Shown here in pieces: positions 34,402 through 42,519 of a stretch of 64,000 nucleotides of DNA (its first letter is position 1; each line of letters starts with the position of its first letter). Made by a program: the position numbers and the translations under genes. The stretch comes from Flaveria trinervia (taxonomy: Eukaryota > Streptophyta > Magnoliopsida > Asterales > Asteraceae), in assembly GCA_025506515.1 (NCBI GenBank), contig CM046454.1:64815345-64879344 (forward strand), written 5' to 3'. The notes under the pieces were generated by a model. The model saw nothing but the letters and a program-made list of their open reading frames with translations. It did no database searches and was not told the DNA's origin.

Positions 34402-34729
34402 AAGTTTAGGCTATTCGTAGACCTTCAAAATAACACCTAATACTATTTCAATCGATGATTAAGTCCATTTTAGTGGTTTATTTTGAAGATCATGTCCATG
34501 TTCTTGTTTTGTTCGATTACGGACATTAGGGCTAGGTTAAACGGGACATTGACGTCAATTTTGGTTGCACATTACCTGTAGATACAGTGAGTACACGTTA
34601 GAATCACAAACACGATGCTAATCAATAAAAGAAATTTTGGCAGAGTGACTGTGCTTTCGTGTGTATTGAGAGCGATTGAGGGGTTATGAGAATGTGCGAC
34701 CGACTCCCCTCTATTTATATTGTGTTTTA

Positions 34730-35060
34730 CCTTCAGTCGTGCGACCTAGACCTATTCACACACTTCATTCGTGCGATTGGGGCTCAGTCGTGCGACTGGG
34801 GCTTAGTCGTGAGACTGGGGCTTAGTCGTGAGACTGGGGCTTAGTCGTGAGACTGGGGCTTAGTCATGCGACTGGCTCAATCGGTCACATTCGTTCGTGC
34901 GATTGGTTCATTCTGGTGATCCAATCATATGGATTGACTGATTCTTATGGTCCAATCGTACGTCTGGTCCATTTGTATGGTTCAATCGTGCGATTGGCTC
35001 ATACTCGTGATCCAATCGTGTGACTGGTCCATACTTATGGTCCAGTTGTGCGAAAGGCTA
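34730..35060 (-). repeat. Palindromic D-motif array upstream of the internal TATA box
   Basis: More than ten variants of the motif AGTCGTGCGACTG or AATCGTGCGATTGG, including five tandem 19-bp units (GGGGCTTAGTCGTGAGACT) at 34779-34873. It lies just upstream, in the minus-strand sense, of the TATA box at 34711-34720. Confidence 0.88.
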
Positions 35061-35129
35061 AGACTTATGAGTTGACCTCATGCACTTTCAAACACTTAAC
35101 CTGTTAACTATTGATAAGACGGTACGACC

Positions 35130-35280
35130 GATATCATCTCAGACACGACCTTTTTAATTTGAAAAACTATTGATCACCTCAGACGTGATCCTTTTACTTA
35201 AACCTTATGTGATCACCTTAGACGTGATCCATTTAATTTAAAACCCGATTGGTCACCTCAGACGTGACTCCTTTTAGTGA
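35130..35280. repeat. Four ~40-bp tandem repeats each with a GATCAC...GTGATC hairpin
   Basis: Units start at 35130, 35172, 35211 and 35251. The best two contain GATCAC-CTCAGAC-GTGATC (6-bp arms, 7-nt loop) followed by a T-rich tail. The first and last are diverged but keep the CTCAGAC or CTCAGACG centre. It lies between the D-minus primer binding side and the internal promoter. Confidence 0.85.
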
Positions 35281-35853
35281 GTGATTCACAGACTGAATTC
35301 AGATGTATAGTCCAACTTTTACTTACCAAATGACTAAACATAAAAAATATATAAAAAAATTAAAATTTTAACCAAGACATATTTTTGTATTTTTGATTTT
35401 AGGTAGTTTGAAATCTTAAGAAAAGTATCTAACAGATTTTTCTTCCTGGACAGCATAGTTTCAAGTTAATTTGATCATAAATGGAACGATTCGTTATGGA
35501 ATCATAAAGGTATATTAAAATCATTTGGGACATTTCAACAAAAACTTTTGATGCTCGATTCTTGTTTTTACCGAGAATCAATAGCAAGATTAGGAAATCA
35601 TACTAGAGCAATCTGTACAAAATGAATTTGACTGTCAAGAGTTACAGCCACGATGATTGTCAGTATATTTTCCCTCTTAAATCCATACACAGATTTTTGA
35701 CACAAATTGGTGATGAGTTACGATTTAATTATTTCAACGAGCATTTATGGATCCCACACTTATATGGTAATCAACATTCCTCAGGAGATTTTTGAGCGGT
35801 CTACGGGTATTACACCAAAACTAATTGAATCACATGTAAAATCAAGAGACAAG

Positions 35854-35865
35854 GCTCTCATACCA
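35854..35865 (-). promoter_or_regulatory. D-minus primer binding site
   Basis: On the minus strand TGGTATGAGAGC, two bases after the LTR end, one mismatch from the initiator tRNA-Met complement TGGTATCAGAGC. It confirms that D-minus is a genuine LTR retroelement in spite of lacking gag and pol. Confidence 0.9.
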
Positions 35866-35867
35866 CT

Positions 35868-36526
35868 TGTTAGGGACTGTGTACGTACAGAGTACTAATT
35901 GATAATGCATGAAACCAGATCAAATAGTGTAGAATCCTATTTGATTGGCGATCCAATCAGTGAGAATGCAATCCGATCAATCTAACGATTAAAGAAACGT
36001 TAAGAACGAGTAGAAAAAGATCAAATACGAACAATGAACTTGGAATAGGCTTTTTGGATGCTCTAGACGGCTAGGTTAGGAGTATGTGTCAAAAGTCTCT
36101 CAATTGTTATGTTTTTCCATGAATTAGGTGGTATTTATAGGTTTGCAGTTTTCATTCGTGAAACTGAGCCATTAGCATGGTTCAGTCGTGCAACTGACCC
36201 ACGGGACTGATTCATACACACGACTGAAAGTTCAATCGTGCGACTTAGTCAATCTTATTTCTCACTCGTACGACCAATCTAGTCGTCTGGTTTAGTCGTG
36301 CGACTCGTTCATTAGCATGATGAGTTCATGCTTATGGTCCATAAGTATGGTCCATTAGCATGAATCATCATATAACAACTTCAGACCTATATAATAAGTT
36401 TATATATGAATCAGATATAAGTGAATTAAAACACAAATCATATATTATTACAATGTTTCATTACATACATGTAAGCCATGACAAACTTTTACATTAAGCA
36501 CATAACCAGGGACATATGTATCAACA
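35868..36526 (-). repeat. D-minus 5' LTR
   Basis: 659 bp; on the plus strand from TGTTAGGGACTG to GTATCAACA. Contains palindromic motif copies at about 36150-36310 and the reverse TATA box GGTATTTATAGG near 36130-36141, as in the 3' LTR. Confidence 0.93.
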
Positions 36527-37311
36527 AAGCTGATACAACTCAAACACTTAAGGTCTCTTGCATGCATACACAAGTGCATTGAAGAAGAATGCTTCAGAAG
36601 TTTCACACATGGAATAGAAATATTCTGTGTGAAATCTTCCAAAGCCAAGACCAATATCTTCCGAAGCCAAAGATGAAGTCTTCCGAAGTTTCAGAGACAA
36701 AGACTTCCAAGCCAACACTTGAAATAGATTTCTTTCGAAGACTTTTAGTATACATGCTTTATTTGATGTACTTTACATAAAGCTGGAACCCTTTCCGCTG
36801 CAACTCTGTAAAGTCACCAACTTGCATGAGTTGGTGAAAATGTCCATGCTTTTAGTAACTGTACATTGAGGTCTTGAGTCTTTAACTTTCTACTTCATGT
36901 ACTTTATCCTTTTAGTAATATATTAGGATGTGAGCTATGGCATGTCATAGTCACAAGTCAAAAGGCAATCTGCTTTTTGACTTTACAATTGATTTTGTTT
37001 TGTGTCTAGTCAATTGTATCCAGCTCGCCTTCAAAGTATGGCCGACTGTAGGATGTAGTATATGTATCTCAAGTACTTGTAACTTTCCTTTATGCTTTAT
37101 AACAATTGTACTGGAAGTTGGGAAGGCAATATACCGCAATCTTGTAAACCATCTACTTGTTTGCTTTTTGTATCTTGTTCTATCTCTTATTTACTTGTGT
37201 TCTTAGTATCATTTCTTGTGGTTAATCTAGTCTCACTGTTTGATTAAGTCAAGCTAATCTCCTCATTGTGTTGTTGTATTGTAAGTGACCACCCTTCACC
37301 GGTCCTGCATT

Positions 37312-37323
37312 TGGTATGAGAGC
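37312..37323 (+). promoter_or_regulatory. E-plus primer binding site
   Basis: TGGTATGAGAGC two bases after the LTR end, the usual initiator tRNA-Met complement with one mismatch. Confidence 0.9.
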
Positions 37324-37394
37324 TTCCCATACGCTTGATATAAGATTTCACCATCTTTAAATCCTTCACACACACAAAATACTTAACTTTTCAA

Positions 37395-38249
37395 ATGGCA
37401 GCATTCCCAAAATTGATATGGAAACTAGAACCATGAATAAGTCCCCACTGATCACTCTTGATGACTTCGACACATGTTGCCAAAGAATGGAAGGTTTCAT
37501 CAGGTCTCTAGATTCATGAATGTGGGAGTCTATTGAAAATAGGCCTTACATACAAGCACCCCCTCTGCTACTGGTGGTGGTATGATCCCCAAGGTTGTGG
37601 CTAACTACTCAGATAAAGATAGAAAGAGAGTAGAGATTGACCAGAAAGCCATGACAGCCCTTCAAACTACTCTTCCAAACTCTGTGTAAAGAGGTTTCAG
37701 GAAATGTAAAACAGCTAAGCAGCTGTGCCATGCATTGAAACTTATGTTTGATGGTTCCTCTGAAGCAAAGGAGAACAAGAAGGATCTCCTCAAGCAGCAG
37801 TTCGAAAATATCACCTTCAAAGCAGGTGAAACCATGACTCAACAATATTTCATGGATATTGAGATTGTGGATACCTTAGTGGATGGAGGAGTTGCTCTTG
37901 AAAACAAAGACATTGTAAGGATGTTCATGTCCTCACTTCTTAGGCAATGGACACACTAATGTGTGGTTATCTAGAGAACTGGGAACCTAAAACTGTCACT
38001 CTGATAGAGTTGTATGGGATTCTTAGTGGCTACTAGATGCAGATGAACATGAAAGGTTCATCTGGAAACTCCAACAATCAAATGGGTTCAACCATTCATG
38101 TGGTTGAAAGGGATAGCATAGAACCCAACATCATCTCATATGCTATCCTGATAACTAATAAAAGGGTCCTTTCAGCACCTTCCCTAAGACACCAGGGAGA
38201 ACTACACTCAAGGATACCCATTCCAAGAGACAAGTTCTTCTAAATCCTT
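37395..38249 (+). pseudogene. E-plus gag, 5' part, broken
   Basis: Starts MAAFPKLIWKLEP and hits a stop after 13 residues; later parts read SPLITLDDFDTCCQRMEGFIRSLDS, then LMFDGSSEAKENKKDLLKQQFENITF and GETMTQQYFMDIEIVDTLVDGG (37741-37900), the UBN2-type capsid core. The region parallels E-minus gag from 45161 downwards. Several stops and frameshifts occur before 37735 and after 37959. The zinc knuckle part is not reached because the element ends at 38249. Confidence 0.88.
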
Positions 38250-39054
38250 TATGCAGGACCAGTGAAGGGTGATCACTTACAACACAACAACACAAAGAGG
38301 AGATTCACTAGACTAATCAAACTGTGAGACTGGATTAACCACAATAGATTATATAAAGAACATACGTAAAAAAAGAGACAGAAGATGATAGCAAAATACA
38401 CAAGGAGATGGTTTTCAAGATTACAGTATATTGCCTTCTCAAGTTTTATTACAGATGTTACAAAGCATATCCTAAAGTTACAAGTACTTGAGATACATAT
38501 ACTACATCCTACAACCAGCCATACTTTGAAGGCCAGCCGGATACAATTGACTAGACACAACACAAATCAAATGTAGAGTCAAAAAGCAGATTGCCTTTTG
38601 ACTTGTGACTATGACATGCCATAGCTCACATCCTAATATATTACCAAAAGGATGAAGTACATTAAGTAGAAAGTTACACACTGAAGACCTCAATGTACAG
38701 TTACAAAAAGCTTGGACCTTTTCACCAACTCATGCAAGTTGGTGACTTTACAAAGTTGTAGCGGAAAGGGGTCCAACTTTATGTAAAGTACATCAGATAA
38801 AGCATGTATACTAAAAGGTTTCCGAAGAAATTTGTCTTCAAGTGTTGGCTTTGGAAGACATTGTCTCTGAAGCTTCGGAAGACTTCATCTTTGGCTTTAG
38901 AAGATATTGGTCTTGGCTTCGAAAGGTTTCACACTTAGAACATTTTAGTTACATGTGTGAAACTTCCAAAGCATTCTTCTTCAATGTACTTGTGCAGCAT
39001 GCAGGAGACTTGAAGTGCTTAGAGTTGCATTAGCCTTAACATGTATTCCTTACA
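38250..39054 (-). repeat. E-minus 3' LTR
   Basis: On the plus strand from TGCAGGACC to CCTTACA, followed by the polypurine tract at 39055-39065 (reverse of TAGGGGGAGTT). It forms an inverted repeat with the E-plus LTR (36532-37309). CTTCGGAAG motifs lie at 38866-38935. Confidence 0.93.
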
Positions 39055-39065
39055 AACTCCCCCTA

Positions 39066-41320
39066 GGCTAATGATACCAAAACACTTTGAAGACTTCAGA
39101 TATCAACAGTCCTCATTATGATAATGACCATCCTTTTCTTCATAAGATGATCAGGATCACTTAGACTCTTAAAGTGTCTTCTCATGTCAAAAGATATCAT
39201 GTAAAGGCAGATTGAACATGTCTTGCCAGTGTAGACATCCTCAATGCCATGTTCTCTAATGACATGTCATCTTTCCGAATTTGTGGTGTCTGTCCAGGAC
39301 AAATGGTCTTCCTGAAGATAGAGGGCTCCTTGGTTGGGAGTTGATGTAGCATCCTCTGGCTGCACATCCTTAGGATGTTCTGACTCATCCTGAGGTTCAG
39401 AATAGGATGTATCTTTCTTCTTCTTTGGATTTGGCTTTGAAGCCATCCTTTTCTTTCTCTTTGTTTCTTTTAAATGAGAAGACTGGTCCTGCAGCACCTG
39501 ATTGATCTTTTTTGTTTTTCTCAGTTAGATCTTCCTCTCTCACAGGTTCAAAAGGAGAGGGTCTGACCCTGCTATGGATCAAAAGATGAAGCTTGCTGAG
39601 ATTCAGCAGGAGGTCGAGTTTGTGTTGTCCTCTGGCTGTTCAACCTTAACCTCCACTTCAGGTGGAGCTTGACTTGGAGGGAGCGTAAGTCAAACATCTC
39701 TCCACTCTTGATCTTCTGATTGATTACCCTGATATGCTCATCCATGGTGGATAGAGAAATACGGCCAAGTCTCCTTCCGGAGAATCATACAGCTTCAAGA
39801 AGCTCATCATCCTTTGCCTGTCTGCAAACTTCTTCATGCCCTTCTGGATGATGGCTCTTGACTTAGCAGCTTCTTCCCTTAGCTTCCTTTTAGTTGTCTT
39901 TCTTTCCTTGACTATCTCAAGTTCAAGTTGTTTGAGATACTCAAACTCACATGTCATAGGATAAGGGAAGAAGTGCATCCACCTGATAAAGGCCTGTGGC
40001 ACTCAGGTAAGTAATCATCTTGATCCTATCTTTTTCTCTGTCTACCTGAGGTTCTTGTTGAACCACATCCTCATGTGTAGGACTTAGTTGAACTAGGGAG
40101 AGAGGGAACATGCTTATATAATCTTTCTTTCTTCTTTCTTCTTTCATTTGTACCGGTAGCTCAGCATCTTCTGCCTCTTTCTTCTCCTTTGACCTTTCTC
40201 TGTCAATCAGTTCATTTAACTCTTCTAAGGGGACAGAAATGACATTGTATATGTCATAGTCCCTGGTCTGCAAGTAGTTGATCCTAACTGCCCTCAACTC
40301 GTCATCTTAAGTGTTTGGTTTAGGGGCAGTCTAGATAGTAGTTTCCATGAGTCTTGCAGACCCAGAAGAGGAACTTTCTCCCCTCAACTTCCTTTTCCTC
40401 TCTCTCTCCTCCTCCTCATCTCCTCAGATGTCATCTTTCTTTTCCATTTGACAATCCAGCTCTGGCCAAAGAGATATTGAGAAGCACCTTCACCAGCAGG
40501 TGTCTCAATAAGGGTATGAATCTTTACAGCAGTTCATGATGATAAGACAGGGCTCTCAGGTTTTTCCACTAGGCATTCAATCCATGTTTTCCCTATGAAA
40601 CTAATCTTAGGGTCTGTCTCAACATCCAGTTGACCGATGGCATTGCTTGATTGCCTTAGTCTCCTTCTAAAGCTGAACTTTGCAGTGATCATGTCTTGTA
40701 TTCTTTGACCCAGTCTGTCAGCTTGTCTTAATTGGCTTTATTTGACAAGTGGCATGTTGACTAGATCCAGACCTTCATAGAAGTTCAAGGTCTGAAAATT
40801 GAAGACCTCTTGCTGCCCTTGAACTCTAAGAATGATGTGGGCTCTTTTGTTGATTTCATACCTCCACCCATGATGTGATTTGAAGTTGGTGGAGATGACA
40901 TAGCTCTTGGTATTCCTTCCTCAAATAGACTCTGTATGTAGGAGTCTATAGAGTCCACATCAATATGAACTTGACGAAGTTGCTGAGTGTGCACTATTGC
41001 AAGTGAGGATGATGAGTCCTCAATGTCCACACTCTTTGAAGAACTCCTAGGTTATGTGATTGTAATGACATTCTCCCCCTTTTTGGCAACATCACCCACT
41101 TGCATAGGTGAGCTAGGAGTTAGGTCAATCACATCCACAGGTTTTTGTGTTCCTTGTTGAGCTCCTCCTAAAGGTCTCCCAGCTAGTTTTTCCTTAAGAT
41201 AAGAAATCTCAAGTTGCTGATCATTGACCCTGTTTTGCAACGTAGTCACTTGAGATTCAAGGTGATTGACCTTGGACACTAAATAGGTGCACGTTATAGA
41301 CTGTTTTTGCACATGTAGTC
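39066..41320 (-). pseudogene. E-minus additional 3' ORF, rear part, broken
   Basis: Located between the truncated integrase and the polypurine tract. Starting at 41312 it reads VSKVNHLESQVTTLQNRV with heptad spacing, a probable coiled coil, then KPVDVIDLTPSSP, a Ser/Asp-rich block VDIEDSSSSLAIVH (41030), FRRRLRQSSNAIGQLDVETD (about 40685), MRAVRINYLQTRDYDIYNVI and Lys/Glu-rich helix-like stretches (40297-39724), and a basic end (KPNPKKKKDTS). Several stops. No enzyme motif. By position and composition (coiled coil, low complexity, basic end) it corresponds to the rear of the B/C and D ORFs, but I cannot show direct residue homology by eye, so that link is provisional. Confidence 0.6.
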
Positions 41321-41341
41321 ATAAATTCCCCTCATCTTCAT

Positions 41342-41499
41342 CAGAAGAATCAGTGGGGATGAGATAAGATGGTTCTTGCAGCTTCAATCAATGTCCTGTT
41401 TCTCCTCTCACCCACACCATCAGAAGAATCAGTGGGGATGAGATAAGATGGTTCTTGCAGCTTCAATCAATGTCCTGTTTCTCCTCTCACCCACACCAT
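41342..41499. repeat. Perfect 79-bp tandem duplication at the integrase/3' ORF junction
   Basis: Units 41342-41420 and 41421-41499 are identical over 79 bp. Each contains the integrase end (coding for ERRNRTLIEAARTIL) joined to the foreign segment, so the deletion junction itself was duplicated. Identity implies that the duplication is young. Confidence 0.95.
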
Positions 41500-42050
41500 T
41501 TTGTTGAGGCGTCCTGGGAGCACTATATTGTGTTGTAATACCCTTTTCATCACAAAAAATATCAAGGATTTGGTTCTTGAATTTTGTTCCTTGATCACAT
41601 CTTATGATTTTGGCCTTGTGATCAGATTGATTCTCAATCTTTAAGATGAAATTCTTCAGAATATCAGGCGTTTCATCCTTAGTTCTAAGGAAGAAGACCC
41701 AAGTGAATCGTGTAAAGTCATTTGTGATCACTAAAGAATATGAGGTACTTCCTAGATTCATTACACTCCGGGGGCCAAAGAGATCCATATGTAACAAGTA
41801 TACGGGTGTAGTGATGGAGTTTCTTTCCTTAGGCTTGTGAGATACCTTATGTTGCTTCCCTTTCAGGCATGCAACACAATGATCATCACTTGTAAATTCT
41901 TCTTTGGCATTCTAGTTAACAAATCATCCTCAATCAATTTATTCATGTTCTTAAAGTTTACATGGCACATTATTTTATGCCATTAGAAAGACTCATCACT
42001 ATTGGCTTTAGATAGAAAGCATGAAACTTCTCCACAGGGAGATGTTTGTT
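41421..42050 (-). pseudogene. E-minus integrase, truncated
   Basis: Minus-strand reading gives the pre-integrase end (CVACLKGKQHK-like at about 41880-41840), then LLHMDLFGPRSVMNLG (41797), VITNDFTRFTWVFF, IRCDQGTKFKNQILDIFCDE (second catalytic Asp in RCDQGTKF) and APRTPQQNGVGERRNRTLIEAARTIL with the catalytic Glu. The core residues D, D and E appear to be kept, but the protein ends in the duplicated junction and lacks the C-terminal domain. The pre-integrase part has a stop near 41910. Confidence 0.88.
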
Positions 42051-42183
42051 GCAAATCCTTCTTGTACATGTTCCATTTCCTAGGGGCTCTAAGCAGAATA
42101 TGCTCATGAGGAATGACCATCCCAGGCTTGAGAACAATGCACTCATGCTAAGTAAAGAGCATGTTATGACTCTGATCACAAAA

Positions 42184-42504
42184 TTAGGATACACTCAGAA
42201 GATTGTACCTAAGCTCCTTGACAAAGTTTACCTTATCCATGCTGACTTTACCATTTATGACCTTGCCCCTTCCAGAAATATAACCACCTCCATCTCCTCC
42301 AAAAGCTACTAGCCCTCCATCAATCCTTTCAAAGTTCTGGAGTAGTGACCTATTGCCTATCATGTGCCTAGAACAACCACTATCAATGATCCAGACATCT
42401 TGTTTGTCATGAGTTGTCCTTACACAAAGAACATGAGTAGTTATATTGGGAAACCCAAGCCTTACTGGTCTTGGGCTCATTAAAAGAAGTAGAAGGGAAT
42501 GCAA
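42184..42504 (-). pseudogene. E-minus aspartic protease
   Basis: Open over 106 codons. The active site reads WIIDSGCSRHMIG, with the DSG triad at 42384-42376, followed by LVAFGGDGGGYISGRGKV and the pre-integrase start ELRYNLLSVS. This is the standard copia protease layout, and the catalytic Asp is intact. F has DTG at the same place (53246-53254). The frame closes at LLSVS-stop. Confidence 0.9.
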
Positions 42505-42519
42505 TAGTAATAGATCCTA

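Larger units (their letters stand above)
33135..34720 (-). promoter_or_regulatory. Internal promoter, leader exon and leader intron of the D-minus ORF
   Basis: On the minus strand a TATA box (ATATAAATAG, 34720-34711) is followed by a leader exon ending TCTACAG at 34576, a donor GTAATG at 34575, and an acceptor TGTGTTAG at 33135, a few bases before the ATG at 33128. The intron is 1441 bp now, but about 520 bp without the nested solo LTR (33485-34401) and its duplication. D-plus keeps the acceptor (TTGCAG). The layout repeats that of B/C. The sites are seen; their use is inferred. Confidence 0.6.
29215..36526 (-). mobile_element. Complete non-autonomous LTR element D-minus
   Basis: Has both LTRs (29215-29845 and 35868-36526), a primer binding site, an internal promoter region, a leader intron with a nested solo LTR, and one long ORF. 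It has no gag or pol. Flanking 5-bp words AGGCT (29210-29214) and AAGCT (36527-36531) are a near-perfect target duplication, and removing the element restores a continuous E-family LTR. So the boundaries are firm. To move it would have needed proteins from a relative such as B/C or E/F; the shared additional ORF makes that lineage likely. Confidence 0.95.
36532..38249 (+). mobile_element. E-plus retrotransposon, 5' LTR remainder to mid gag
   Basis: Continues the LTR begun at 29192. The LTR (ending CCTGCA at 37309, about 801 bp when the D insertion is removed) carries several CTTCCGAAG motifs at 36650-36740. Then come the primer binding site and gag. At 38249/38250 it meets the 3' LTR end of E-minus, in opposite orientation; the words on the two outer sides of E-minus (CTTTA and AATCT) do not match, so E-minus may not be a simple insertion into E-plus. 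Confidence 0.88.

Noticed and set aside
34578..35100. A further solo LTR inserted in D-minus
   Set aside because: It has motif arrays and a TATA box like an LTR, but no TG...CA ends or duplicated flank could be found, and the splice donor directly after it fits an internal promoter better. Not fully excluded.
35854..35865. tRNA-like words at primer binding sites (also 5137, 37312, 45233)
   Set aside because: Only 12-13 bases complementary to initiator tRNA-Met next to LTR ends; no cloverleaf can be formed, so these are not tRNA genes.
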